Origin: Phoronis australis
Taxonomy: Eukaryota > Phoronida > Phoronidae
Direction: 5' to 3'
Length of the DNA stretch: 64,000 nt
Assembly (NCBI GenBank): GCA_002633005.1
Contig: NMRA01000206.1
Location: 333,250 to 397,249, forward strand
Shown in pieces: positions 39,501 through 46,169 of the stretch (its first letter is position 1; each line of letters begins with the position of its first letter). The notes beneath the pieces were generated by a model that was not told the DNA's origin, did not search any database, and saw only the letters and a list, made by a program, of their open reading frames with translations. Made by a program: the position numbers and the translations under genes.

Positions 39501-40911
39501 TATTTAACAGAGTAACTTCAATTGGAGTATGCTAAAGCCATAGACCTGTGGACTGGTGCTGCTGGCTATCAAATCAAGAAGACAGGGAAAGGTATTGATG
39601 GTGAATTTCACACCAGTGTTAAGACTGGCCTTTCTGTGCTCAATTCCTTAGGCAAACATTTATACAGCATTGTTATTCAAATGGAATTCTAACACAGTAA
39701 GCCCTGCAGCCAAACAAATGCTAAGCTTAAAAGAAAAATAGACGTGGAAGTTGGCAATTAATCAAAAAAATCATTCAAGTACAAAAACAATTGTGAAAAA
39801 CTGATAAAACTCGCTAATCAAATGTTCAATTGTGTTTCAAGTAAAATTACACAAAGGGACTGAAAGTGTGGACTGTTAAGTTCAAGAATGTCAGTATTCC
39901 AAAAGCCAGTCACCTGACCACGGCACTGCCTAAATCGAACCCAGGTTGTGTTCATACAGCTGATTGCATCCTAATACCGGTAGGTGTGTCAAATTGTTTT
40001 TGAGGGAATTTTCAAATCTCAAACCTCAAAATAAAATTTCTTTTGACAACAACCTCTACCATATCATTTTTGCAAAAAAAAACATTAAGGACAAAACAGG
40101 TTTTAATATTTAAAAGCAAAAATATTTATTAACACAATTCTAGCAATGTATTATTTTGATGACAGCTATTATAGTTGAGAAAGTTCAAAGTCAAAATTAC
40201 ACACACTACAAAAAGATGTTATTGTAGACAAAAATAGCCTCGTAATCCAATTCATACAAGGCCCTGGTCGTTATTTCCTTGTGTAAAAATTGTAGCTATC
40301 ATACATTATTTGCTAAAATCTGATTTTTTAGCAGAATTTTCTCAGGCCTCAAGCTGAACGACAAGCTTGTTTCGATTACCGGTGACGTTTTCATGATCAG
40401 CTTTACTAAAAAAGCTAGCCAACATTTCGTGACTAGCCGATGGACAGTAAAAGTTGCAAGAATTATGAGTTTTGCTGTCCATTGAAACTTTTTATACCTT
40501 TATCGAATTTATCCTATTGGTGGCGTTATGAGCTCTTATATAATACAATGTGCTTTCACTGTGGCCGGGTTTTGCGTTCATCGAGTAACTGTACGGCAGA
40601 CCCTGCGTGCTGACTCATGGTATACTCGTATAGCCAAGTCGCTGGATTTCGGCCAGTGCGTGGTTGTTCGTCCACTTTGAAAAACTTCGCCACAGTTAGA
40701 CGACAGTTTCGGCCCAACTGACTAACTCTTTACAATAATGTACTGAACCAGCCACCAGGCTAAGGCCCGGGGGTGTAAATCAAATTCTGAAAAAAAAAAC
40801 AATTCAAACTTTCAGAAATGAAGTGGACTTACCGTCAACATGGTCGCAAATTGTCACGAAAACGATGCAAACCAGAAATCCAGTGACCGGCACAAGTCCG
40901 CGACGTGCCAT
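358..40911 (-). CDS. LRP1: LDL receptor-related protein 1 (LRP1), 5' 35 exons, partial
   Basis: Giant type I endocytic and signalling receptor that binds many extracellular ligands through LDLa clusters and releases them with help from YWTD propellers. Thirty-five minus-strand exons join in consistent phase (5,737 coding nt, about 1,912 residues; vertebrate LRP1 is about 4,500). Order by residue: signal peptide 1-26, LDLa 27-69, EGF 70-109, Ca-type EGF 110-151, propeller 1 152-414, EGF 415-459, propeller 2 460-738, EGF 739-about 790, eight LDLa to 1113, EGF 1114-1153, Ca-type EGF 1154-1195, propeller 3 to 1460, EGF 1461-1504, propeller 4 to 1779, EGF 1780-1820, start of propeller 5. Two propellers, then eight LDLa, then three propellers is the LRP1/LRP1B order and differs from LRP2 and LRP4. 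LDLa cluster III, the transmembrane segment and the NPxY tail lie left of position 1. LRP1 versus LRP1B cannot be separated; one pre-duplication ortholog is the natural reading in an invertebrate. Confidence 0.95.
1587..1688 (-). CDS. LRP1: LRP1 exon 34, start of propeller 5
   Basis: Phase 1-1, 34 codons. [17 protein letters not shown] followed by [10 protein letters not shown] matches the IRGIPLD first strand of an LRP propeller. Donor GTAGGA. Confidence 0.9.
2123..2245 (-). CDS. LRP1: LRP1 exon 33, EGF between propellers 4 and 5
   Basis: Phase 1-1, 41 codons. [29 protein letters not shown]. Donor GTGAGT. Confidence 0.93.
2690..2930. repeat. Dispersed repeat family A, copy 1
   Basis: Shares CGCACAAAAATAAT, then CACCAAATGTT and TTGACATCTACACAGTACA, with copies at about 29125-29360 and 30030-30190 and a partial one at about 38375-38440. 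No coding capacity; SINE- or MITE-like. Confidence 0.7.
3099..3324 (-). CDS. LRP1: LRP1 exon 32, end of propeller 4
   Basis: Phase 0 to 1. [19 protein letters not shown] is the last blade; ends STRHLQG before the EGF. A 43 bp minisatellite lies about 110 bp upstream of its acceptor. Confidence 0.9.
3436..3693. repeat. 43 bp minisatellite, 6 copies
   Basis: Units start at 3436, 3479, 3522, 3565, 3608 and 3651, each with AGACTTATGATATCAGATGA and the GATATC palindrome. It lies in an LRP1 intron. Confidence 0.95.
3723..3802. repeat. 40 bp perfect tandem duplication
   Basis: Two identical 40 bp units beginning ATTCAGTGAATAACTTG, immediately after the 43 bp array. Confidence 0.95.
4259..4390. repeat. 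~25 bp degenerate tandem array
   Basis: About five units based on TTCTCACCCCACACCTAAAG. It ends about 16 bp from the donor side of LRP1 exon 31. Confidence 0.85.
4406..4580 (-). CDS. LRP1: LRP1 exon 31, propeller 4
   Basis: Phase 2 to 0. [20 protein letters not shown], then [20 protein letters not shown]. Acceptor ACGCAG, donor GTAATG (weak). A ~25 bp tandem array begins just inside the downstream intron. Confidence 0.9.
5239..5492 (-). CDS. LRP1: LRP1 exon 30, propeller 4
   Basis: Phase 0 to 2, 254 nt. [28 protein letters not shown] and [13 protein letters not shown] replaces YWTD in this blade. Donor GTGAGT. Confidence 0.93.
6131..6300 (-). CDS. LRP1: LRP1 exon 29, start of propeller 4
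   Basis: Phase 1 to 0. [17 protein letters not shown] opens the propeller; [16 protein letters not shown] is blade 1. Donor GTAAGA. Confidence 0.92.
7165..7296 (-). CDS. LRP1: LRP1 exon 28, EGF between propellers 3 and 4
   Basis: Phase 1-1, 44 codons. [29 protein letters not shown]. Donor GTGAGT. Confidence 0.93.
7871..8048 (-). CDS. LRP1: LRP1 exon 27, end of propeller 3
   Basis: Phase 0 to 1. [19 protein letters not shown] forms the last blade; the exon ends HHPVRQPSG ahead of the next EGF. An extra cysteine pair (SSCNKFNC) lies in the loop after the blade. Donor GTTGGT. Confidence 0.93.
8729..8951 (-). CDS. LRP1: LRP1 exon 26, propeller 3
   Basis: Phase 2 to 0. [20 protein letters not shown] then [20 protein letters not shown]. 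Donor GTAAGA. Confidence 0.95.
9241..9266. repeat. (AAT)n microsatellite
   Basis: About seven AAT/ATA units in an LRP1 intron. Confidence 0.9.
9391..9575 (-). CDS. LRP1: LRP1 exon 25, propeller 3
   Basis: Phase 0 to 2. [31 protein letters not shown] and [10 protein letters not shown] are textbook YWTD blade elements. Donor GTATGA. Confidence 0.96.
9850..10058 (-). CDS. LRP1: LRP1 exon 24, start of propeller 3
   Basis: Phase 1 to 0. Contains [17 protein letters not shown], the first propeller strand, and [18 protein letters not shown]. Donor GTGAGA. Confidence 0.93.
10726..10851 (-). CDS. LRP1: LRP1 exon 23, calcium-binding-type EGF
   Basis: Phase 1-1, 42 codons. Starts [11 protein letters not shown] (Ca-type) with [19 protein letters not shown]. 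Pairs with exon 22 ahead of propeller 3, as in LRP1. Donor GTATGT. Confidence 0.94.
11230..11349 (-). CDS. LRP1: LRP1 exon 22, EGF after cluster II
   Basis: Phase 1-1, 40 codons. EGF module [30 protein letters not shown]. Donor GTAAGT. Confidence 0.94.
   Translation of the reverse strand, partial: TRTVVASTMEDVVMVVRRHLLAPSVTAPSVRNSMEPRLV
12056..12190 (-). CDS. LRP1: LRP1 exon 21, LDLa 8 of cluster II
   Basis: Phase 1-1, 45 codons. PVDPPDC linker and LDLa ending [11 protein letters not shown], resembling the DEGxLC end of the last cluster II module in vertebrate LRP1. Donor GTGAGT. Confidence 0.93.
12833..12940 (-). CDS. LRP1: LRP1 exon 20, LDLa 7 of cluster II
   Basis: Phase 1-1, 36 codons, a compact LDLa module: [12 protein letters not shown] ... 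[16 protein letters not shown], with R in place of S before DE. Donor GTGAGT. Confidence 0.92.
13970..14113 (-). CDS. LRP1: LRP1 exon 19, LDLa 6 of cluster II
   Basis: Phase 1-1, 48 codons. A PTPPPGS linker is followed by LDLa [14 protein letters not shown] ... [13 protein letters not shown]. Donor GTCAGC. Confidence 0.93.
15672..15896 (-). CDS. LRP1: LRP1 exon 18, LDLa 4 and 5 of cluster II
   Basis: Phase 1-1, 75 codons, two LDLa modules in one exon. The first ends [10 protein letters not shown] (A in place of the S of SDE), the second [12 protein letters not shown]. Donor GTAAGT. Confidence 0.94.
16827..16946 (-). CDS. LRP1: LRP1 exon 17, LDLa 3 of cluster II
   Basis: Phase 1-1, 40 codons. 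LDLa module CHSWEFKC ... [16 protein letters not shown]. The in-phase acceptor is TATTCCAG before GTAACA, and the same sequence is repeated about ten times in the intron immediately upstream (16941-17230). Confidence 0.9.
16941..17230. repeat. ~28 bp minisatellite of splice-acceptor-like units
   Basis: About ten units of GTTACCTGGAATACAGGTAC with variable spacers. Read on the minus (coding) strand each unit is TACCTGTATTCCAG followed by GTAACA, which is the acceptor and first bases of LRP1 exon 17. The unit nearest the exon is the acceptor itself. Confidence 0.92.
17386..17502 (-). CDS. LRP1: LRP1 exon 16, LDLa 2 of cluster II
   Basis: Phase 1-1, 39 codons. One LDLa module with intact calcium motif ([17 protein letters not shown]). 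Donor GTATGT. Confidence 0.93.
17737..18012 (-). CDS. LRP1: LRP1 exon 15, EGF plus first LDLa of cluster II
   Basis: Phase 1-1, 92 codons. EGF module ([25 protein letters not shown]) followed by an LDLa module ([29 protein letters not shown]). The fused exon marks the start of the eight-module ligand-binding cluster II. Confidence 0.94.
18231..19797. repeat. Direct duplication across a single N (likely assembly artefact)
   Basis: 18231-18803 and 19229-19797 are the same sequence with a few substitutions and small indels, separated by 424 bp of unrelated sequence and an N at 19228. Both lie in the LRP1 intron between exons 14 and 15. Likely two haplotype contigs joined without merging. Confidence 0.9.
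18804..19227. other. Promoter/first-exon-like segment between duplication copies
   Basis: Richer in G+C and CpG than its surroundings, with ETS-like TTCCGC sites. On the minus strand an ATG at 19063 opens [20 protein letters not shown] and stops at 18950. An overlapping frame has a hydrophobic run ([13 protein letters not shown]). It shares nothing with the neighbouring intron copies and may be a haplotype insertion or a misjoined piece of another locus. Confidence 0.4.
19829..19978 (-). CDS. LRP1: LRP1 exon 14, end of propeller 2
   Basis: Phase 1-1, 50 codons. Contains [17 protein letters not shown] and ends RALQQPIG, like the QQxxG turn closing propeller 2. It lies just left of the second copy of the assembly duplication. 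Confidence 0.92.
20442..20530 (-). CDS. LRP1: LRP1 exon 13, short propeller 2 exon
   Basis: Phase 2 to 1, 89 nt. Encodes [16 protein letters not shown] then HPFALVLHH, the strand before the last blade. Donor GTAAGT. Its small size is explained by in-phase neighbours. Confidence 0.88.
21025..21335. repeat. Dispersed repeat family B, best copy
   Basis: ACCGCTACAAAAATGGTCTC and ACTCAGACG start a ~300 bp repeat ending with a GTTTTTGTGATGGGAGGTGG box. Diverged copies lie at about 27105-27340 (ACCGCTGTAAAATTGGTCTC), 13315-13450, 94-250 and, for the 3' end only, 42645-42680. Confidence 0.6.
21388..21570 (-). CDS. LRP1: LRP1 exon 12, propeller 2
   Basis: Phase 2-2. Contains [19 protein letters not shown] and [20 protein letters not shown], two propeller blades. 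Donor GTGAGG. Confidence 0.92.
22019..22214 (-). CDS. LRP1: LRP1 exon 11, propeller 2
   Basis: Phase 1 to 2. Contains [20 protein letters not shown] and the [10 protein letters not shown] turn; the VEGIAFDW element is the canonical blade 2 motif. Donor GTAGGG. Confidence 0.93.
22949..23167 (-). CDS. LRP1: LRP1 exon 10, start of propeller 2
   Basis: Phase 1-1, 73 codons. Opens with [17 protein letters not shown], the usual first strand of an LRP propeller, and includes [17 protein letters not shown], a YWTD variant. Donor GTTTGT is weak but the phase fits. Confidence 0.9.
23610..23808. mobile_element. Palindromic MITE-like element, copy 1
   Basis: About 199 bp with near-complete terminal inverted repeats: TGTAGACCTTATTCACGCAG at the left and the complement of TGTACACCTTATTCATGTAG at the right, each followed by TCGCCATTTT. 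There is no coding capacity. It lies in the LRP1 intron between exons 9 and 10. Confidence 0.85.
24510..24644 (-). CDS. LRP1: LRP1 exon 9, EGF between propellers 1 and 2
   Basis: Phase 1-1, 45 codons, six cysteines ([26 protein letters not shown]). Donor GTAGGT. Its position matches the EGF module separating the first two propellers. Confidence 0.92.
24927..25123 (-). CDS. LRP1: LRP1 exon 8, end of propeller 1
   Basis: Phase 2 to 1. Contains [14 protein letters not shown], the last propeller blade, and ends VRQPEG before the next EGF. A 34 bp minisatellite starts only about 13 bp upstream of its acceptor. Confidence 0.9.
25137..25305. repeat. 34 bp minisatellite, ~5 copies
   Basis: Units start AAGGTCAAAGTTCAGCACTC at 25137, 25171, 25205, 25239 and 25273 (last one truncated). 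It begins about 13 bp upstream of the LRP1 exon 8 acceptor. Confidence 0.93.
25597..25791 (-). CDS. LRP1: LRP1 exon 7, propeller 1
   Basis: Phase 2-2. Contains [18 protein letters not shown] and [20 protein letters not shown], two consecutive YWTD blades. Donor GTCAGT. Confidence 0.93.
26378..26601 (-). CDS. LRP1: LRP1 exon 6, propeller 1
   Basis: Phase 0 to 2. Begins [13 protein letters not shown] and carries the blade signature [15 protein letters not shown] and the SIAVDPNVG turn. Donor GTGAGT. The flanking introns hold no other gene. Confidence 0.92.
27105..27340. repeat. Dispersed repeat family B, second copy
   Basis: Same order of blocks as 21025-21335: TTGGTCTCAAATTGTTCCTT, ACACAGATGAAAACC, AAGCCAACTTGTAGAGCACG, then the CAGTTCTTTTGAAACAGTGA stretch. 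Confidence 0.55.
27386..27558 (-). CDS. LRP1: LRP1 exon 5, start of YWTD propeller 1
   Basis: Starts phase 1, ends phase 0 at GTATGT. Opens the first beta-propeller; blade motif [11 protein letters not shown] follows VAIDFDYQ. A glycine/proline-rich insert (GGGRPTPQP) lies in the first blade. The internal methionine near its start is not a gene start because the upstream EGF exon splices in frame. Confidence 0.88.
27791..27916 (-). CDS. LRP1: LRP1 exon 4, calcium-binding-type EGF module
   Basis: Phase 1-1 exon of 42 codons. It starts [11 protein letters not shown], the calcium-type EGF start (D-x-D-E-C), and has [10 protein letters not shown] in the middle. Donor GTATGT. It matches the DxDEC EGF that precedes propeller 1 in LRP1. 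Confidence 0.93.
28822..28941 (-). CDS. LRP1: LRP1 exon 3, EGF module
   Basis: Phase 1-1 exon of 40 codons with a six-cysteine EGF-like module (key stretches [27 protein letters not shown]). Donor is GTGGGT. It corresponds to the first EGF repeat after LDLa cluster I. Confidence 0.92.
29125..29360. repeat. Dispersed repeat family A, copy 2
   Basis: Begins CCGCACAAAAAATATAAAC, with TTCAAATGTTGCTTATTGAC and CATCTGCACAATAC in family order. Confidence 0.65.
29757..29885 (-). CDS. LRP1: LRP1 exon 2, N-terminal LDLa module
   Basis: Phase 1-1 exon, 43 codons, acceptor TTTTCAG and donor GTAAGT. It contains one LDLa module with six cysteines. The end reads SGDDEGITC, matching the second LDLa of vertebrate LRP1 (which ends DEGxxC), with GDDE in place of the usual SDE. 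No second N-terminal LDLa exon was found upstream. Confidence 0.92.
30030..30190. repeat. Dispersed repeat family A, copy 3
   Basis: GGCGCAAAAATAATCGCCAA, TACCAAATGTTATTTTAT, then GTACAAACTATGCTAGAAAT and AGACTAAAAT in family order. Confidence 0.65.
32018..33632. repeat. ~806 bp direct duplication across a single N (likely assembly artefact)
   Basis: 32018-32823 and 32825-33632 are near-identical with a handful of substitutions and small indels, separated only by the N at 32824. This is what an unmerged pair of allelic contig ends looks like. Confidence 0.93.
35217..35634. mobile_element. Imperfect inverted-repeat element (~420 bp)
   Basis: The left end GTTTACACTTCAAAAGTTG pairs with the right end CAACTTTTGG...GTTTAGAC read in reverse. 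GACACGGAGCAAATT recurs inverted near the right end. No coding capacity. LRP1 intron 1. Confidence 0.55.
36140..36360. repeat. Dispersed repeat family C, copy 1
   Basis: TTTTTGACTTTA, CACACGACCATG, AACAATGATAT, TTCAAGATGAAAT and GTTACAGTTTTCTAAAT occur in the same order at 61155-61320 in PLB1. Confidence 0.7.
37051..37420 (-). CDS. Candidate nested gene: 95-aa single-pass membrane protein
   Basis: Family not recognised. Two exons inside LRP1 intron 1, same strand: 37420-37389 (ATG, 10 codons plus 2 nt, donor GTGAGT) and 37306-37051 (acceptor with a long T-rich tract ending TATTCAG, stop TAA-type end at 37051). The 82 bp intron has good splice sites and the phases match, giving 95 residues. 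The N-terminus is cysteine-rich ([16 protein letters not shown]). One hydrophobic segment ([18 protein letters not shown], about residues 36-53) is followed by a polar tail ([20 protein letters not shown] ...). The ATG has A at -3. It could also be a chance splice-compatible ORF; composition and splice signals favour a real small gene. Confidence 0.5.
38438..38615. mobile_element. Inverted-repeat element with CTTTCCCATT ends
   Basis: The left arm CTTTCCCATTAGAGGTGAAAC is inverted at the right (GAAACTTCAGTGCAATGGGA); internal CCGAAG/CTTCGG pairs. A diverged relative with similar CTTCGGTAG and ACTGAAGTT motifs lies at about 37555-37700. Confidence 0.55.
40833..40911 (-). CDS. LRP1: LRP1 exon 1, signal peptide
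   Basis: ATG at 40911-40909 opens a 26-codon signal peptide: basic start (MARRG), hydrophobic core ([12 protein letters not shown]), then DHVDG. It ends phase 1 at a GTAAGT donor, the phase used by the LDLa/EGF module exons. The start is chosen because this is the only signal-peptide exon found that splices in phase to exon 2. The 5' UTR limit is not visible. Confidence 0.85.
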
Positions 40912-43900
40912 GTCTGAAGTCTTCCAGCGCATTGCCGAATCGTGTTAGCCACCAAACACTTCGCCGTTGCGTCAACTATTGTTAAAGGTACTAAAACTTC
41001 CCGTGTCAACAAGGGCGTAAGCGCCATTCAGTAAAATTGTACAGCTGCAGAATGGAGCCCCAAACGATGAATAAAGAAACTATCCCTGTGATCCAAACTT
41101 GCACGCCACCATCGGGACAAACCTCAAAAGACAACATACGCCCGTGAAAATAATGGAAATTAGCACAACCAGCAGCGACTCAAGAACGCTTGAAAGTTTA
41201 TTGGAGTAAGCCAATCCTGAACTTGCGAAATTCGAAAATGCCTTAGCCTGTGAGTTGAGTTGGTAACCAAAATAAAACCCGATCATCGTAAGGATTACAT
41301 TGTGAAAACTGTTTTATTAGAGTATTAGCCTAGACAAGATTATTCGAGTTTTGTTTTTAGCGAAGTAAACAAGGCGAACACAACTGAAATAATCAGATGA
41401 ACACGCAATGGTTTTGCTGAAATATTCATTTCTATTACGTCTTTAATGTACACATCCAACGTCCTAAGAAAAGACTCACGTTGTTCCGCGACACCCACTA
41501 AATAGGCCTAAAAATAACAATTGGTCTATAAAGAAGCGTAATGTGTGTAATCTACCTGTACTCAATAAAACGGCAAAATAGGATACACCAAATTCGCTCA
41601 AAGGTAGCTTCCTAAACTTATGAATTATACGCGTGTTATATGATACGCCTAACTCGTTGTTCAGTTTCATGTTTAACCCGGTTAAACTTAACCTTTTTAT
41701 AACTACGATCATTCCTTCTAAAATAATTAGGACTATGTCCTGTAGCTTGTGAAGTGTTGGAAAATGCAAAATAGAAGGCTGCGAAAGAAATGGTCATAAA
41801 TGTATGCAGTCAATCTTCTCGACTGGAGAAGTCTGCAGTCGATCCGGGAACTTCCGTGTATCACTTAAACAAGGCATTCTCTTCTGGACACCCAAGCCCC
41901 CTCCCCCAAATAGGCAAATGCATTCCCGGAATCCGCCTTCGTGACCTAGCCACAACAGATACACAATAACAGCCTAGTACTAGGGTGCCATGTTCGTGTC
42001 AGTCTGTGTTTGACCATGCAACTATGGCATACGAAAACAGAAGAATTCAGAATACACAAATCCAACTCAAGAGAAGTTGGCAATTTGCAACTCAATTTTG
42101 TAGGCTTATTGAACTCACTAAAAGAAACATCGAATGTGGATTACACACTTAGAAACGGCTGGCTGTTTACAATTAAAGTTATCGTGAAGATATTAGCAGA
42201 GGTCATCACTATATTTTTGGTTTTTGCAATCAAAAGGCTCGACAATTCTGATCTGTCATGTCATATGTTTACATTTTAATGAAACATTTTTGTTTATTTC
42301 AATTGCGTTAAGTACGGTCAGTTCACAAGTAGCTAAAATGGCCACAATAGAATAATGGGAAACTACGTGACGTCATGACATCCGGTTTCGCGAAATGGGA
42401 AAATGCTGTTTTCTGTTTATTGAACGTAAAAGGCCTAAAACTACTGGGTTCAGTCTCACGTCCGGGTTCTTTGCTAAAAATGGCGTATCAGGATTGGTGG
42501 ATAGATGCAGGTTTTTTATTCTTACAACTGTAGATACGGCCTCAGTCCTCATGAGCTCTCATTTCCCAAGAAAATGAATCATATCTACTTCAACTAGAAC
42601 AACTTTCAGTGAGATTATATTCATAATGGTTAGTTCAACCAAACCTAGTTTTTGTGAAGGAAGGTGGGTTTAGAGCTACTTTAAACGTGAAAATTGTTAA
42701 CTCCGACCCCTGGGCGAATGTCTGTCGAACAAACGGGTAAGCGAGCAGGTAATTGCTTGATTCCACTATTTGCTTAACGTCAAATATTTCTGTCGCATTA
42801 GAGTTCTTTACCCATTTGTGTTTACAGGTAGATATCCTATATTTTTTCATGGAATGTTTTGAACAGTTTCGCCCCTGGTATCTGATCTCACTGTCTGATT
42901 TCCACGTTTGCCAGATTACGGAGATTGGTTCATACGCGGAGTGTCAGGATATGTAGTTATGACATCAATTACGAAAAACCCAATAGAAGCGCTGGCGTTT
43001 ATTTCGCATTTGCGGAAACCCTAGTCCAACTTTTACTGGAAGTCGGTCCATTTTTTTGAATCTCTTGCAAATAATTCAAACAGGCCTGCAGCGCAACCCT
43101 GACACTAGCGCATAATCCAGTCAGAGCATTCGGGCAGTTTGTTTCATGGTTTACGTGGTCGTGCATGACCATAGAATAACAACTGTTGGCCAGTCAAGGT
43201 CTGGCGTGTTTCATAAATCAAGTATTTTAATACTGAGCTGCTTTTGTTGTGTATCCCTGACGTGATTTTTTAAATTGTTTGTCACCTAACGATTTTTGCG
43301 CCATGCAGTATATTAGTCTCTGGTCGAATTCATTACTTCCGCAAAGTTTGTTAGTCAAGCGAATTTTTTGTTAGTTAACAAGAAATCAGCTGCCATTCTC
43401 AACTGATGGAAATGAAATTTGCACAGAACGTCTTTTCGTAACCCTGGAACCCCTGTCGCTTTTGATTGAAACTAGACTGGAACGAATGCTGTTCAAGCCA
43501 ACCTTAAACGTTGAGTTCCACAGAGCTGAGTGTCTGCGGTTAAAAAACTCTATGTAAATTTATTTAACGAGGTTTTGGTTGAAGACGGGTGTTACGAGTG
43601 AAGTGACCTTTATCAGCATTTTCTCACGTGTTATAGACTATTGCTCGCAGGGTTGGTAAAATATTTTCGTAGTTTAAAATGGAGTGTTACCGATTTTTCT
43701 CTCATTACGACTGCCTCAAAAAGTCATCCAATCTTGACCGAGTATGACTTTTTGTCCGAATATGTGTATGGAAGACGAATATAATTTTGTCTGCCCAGCA
43801 TAGAATAGGGTGGGGCAAGACGACCTGGCTAAGCGAGAACGTCCGCTAATTTAATTTTCCGTTGAACTTTCAAAAATCAGAAACTAATGAATGACGACTC

Positions 43901-44845
43901 TCTCATGTTATCCTCCTTAATTACTATGAACCAGTTGATTTGCCTTGCCCACCACTTAAAAACCGTTAGGGCGTTTTACCTCTTTCTTGAGTCAAATCGC
44001 CCACCTTTTTGCGGTAAAATGCCCAAGGGTAGGCGTTGGGCTTCGGATCGCAGATTACCAACAAAAATGAAAGTTTATTCAAATTTTCTCAAATTTTAAT
44101 TACTTAAATAATGTCATGATAGAGGAGACGGATTACTAAGCCTGTAACAAAATAATGTTTATCTATGTGTAATAATAAAATATCTTATGGCATGTCGATA
44201 CTTATAATGCATTACTGCCTCAGCTTAACGTGACTAAAACGTATTTCAATCGTTCAGTGTTTAATTGTCTCTCCAAAAATAAGTATTAAGAACAGTTGAC
44301 TCAAAATTACGGATATGTTCATTGACTGGAAGGCAAAGCGTCTGACATTACAATCACGTCATCATCCTGTATGCCTACAAGTCGATGATATTTCCATGAC
44401 TGGTGTAATCGCTGTACAATATACACGGGCCCTGATGAATCGTCCCAGGTTTTGCTACAAGTTCATTTGTCGTGGTGCGCGTGTTGGAATGCCTTGCTTC
44501 AGCGGAAAAGTAGAAGTTTCAGCTTGGGGGTTGTCAAACGTAATTTTTCCAATTACCTAAAACCTTGAATGTTCAGATTAGACGAAGAAGTGTAAGCAGA
44601 CGCGTTATTATTTTCGGAAATGTTACCTGTACTGCCAGTTACCTTTTCTAGAGGCTTTTTGGCCAAATTGACACTTTCCATTTATTTTTAAAGGTATCAT
44701 GAACCCTTTCAGTCGATTTTTGGAAACGTGAAACAAACAAAAATAGCGTTTCCTAAAACTGGAAATGGTAACACGCTGAGCAAGTTACGAAACTGTTACG
44801 GTCAAGGCTGTAGGGGTGTGAAACCCCGGCTTTTTAATTCTCAGT

Positions 44846-44905
44846 GATACAACTGCGCCTTGGCTGATACAACTGCGCCTTGGCTTATACAACTGCGCCT
44901 TGGCT
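44846..44905. repeat. 20 bp x 3 tandem repeat
   Basis: Three units of GATACAACTGCGCCTTGGCT (one with T for G at the start). Confidence 0.95.
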
Positions 44906-46169
44906 GAGACGCAGCTTTGCAATCTATCCTCAACTGGTGATACGATTTGCCTTTGACTTCAGCGATGATTCCAGAAGCAGGTAATAGAACCAAAACAACA
45001 GCACCTTCAGCCTGTCAGAGATACAGTGTTTGCTATGTGTGACCTAATCGGTGACAGCCCTGAGAGGGACAAGAAGCCGCGACCTCAGTGATCGCATTCG
45101 GCCACTTTACCATTAGGGTCACGACCAGTTGGGTAGCCGGGGTATTATAATCGTATTCAAATGATAAGCTCAAGAGCCTCAATTTCATATTTTACTAAAA
45201 TGCTGGAACCCAACGTCGGCTAGCTGTGACTTTAGAAGGTGCTTTTTATAGTTTTGACAATAGGTAATTACTCCAAGTCTGGCTAACGTACAATATTCTT
45301 ACAACATGCGCTTTTCGGCCCTCTACTGATTGTACAGCGCCATCTTTGAATGCCGTTGTCTTGGTTCATGTTTTAGGATGGAACCCTTTGTTTTGTTGTT
45401 TATTTATTTTTTTAAAATTTTCAAGTATTTATTATAATTGATAAACAAGTACAAAAACAAACAAATAAGTACACCCATTCATTCACGCATGCACACCTCA
45501 GGAGAGATTGCTTATTTATTATAATCGACTCAGAGCATAACGTTTTTAACTACACATGATGAAACCATACACCAAATGGTATTTACTGTTAACCGGATTC
45601 AAAGGGTGTGCTGACTCGACTCATTCTAGTTAGTCCGCGGGTCTATTTTGACCGCTGCGTGGGATTTTAATATCGTTTTTAAAAAACTCGAGTAAGAAGA
45701 TTCAAACTTCCATGCCAAATTGTCCAAAAACGAATTAAAAAAGTCACATTCAAATCAATTGGTAGTCATGCTTGAATCATAGTGATTTTTCATCAATTTT
45801 TTAACCATTCATTTGGACGTCGATAGTTAAGTTAGTGAATAAGTCAAAAAGTATTAGCAGTATGTATTGATATTTTACAGGCATTCAAACAAAAATTTTG
45901 AAAGAGCACTACTATTTCAACTATACTACGATAACATTGCGTTTAACTCTACAAACTGAAGTATAATCTGATCCAAGTTACCAACAGCTGTGATATTTTT
46001 GCTACATTGTTTTATTTTTCACTTTCTGTTCTTTTTTTCTGCTAAAAACTGTCGGCTCATTGTTTAAGAAATTACACCATTGTATCAGCTGAGTGTTTTA
46101 CTTTGTCAGTTGAACTAAGTTATCTCATCATTCTTTGCCCATCTTTAATCAGAGGGCTGGCCTTTGTAC

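Larger units (their letters stand above)
29886..40832 (-). other. LRP1 intron 1 (10.9 kb)
   Basis: Long first intron of LRP1. It holds a candidate nested gene (37051-37420), an assembly duplication with a single N at 32824, dispersed repeat copies and small inverted-repeat elements. I looked for the missing first LDLa exon (minus-strand CxxxxFxC ... SDE pattern) and did not find one. Confidence 0.7.

Noticed and set aside
41080-41286. 68-codon minus-strand frame with a hydrophobic run upstream of LRP1
   Set aside because: No in-phase donor toward LRP1 exon 2; the ATG at 40911 gives a better signal peptide and splice.
42368-42375. Perfect CRE palindrome TGACGTCA (also at 53952-53959)
   Set aside because: An 8 bp match is expected occasionally in 64 kb and neither copy is at a clear promoter.
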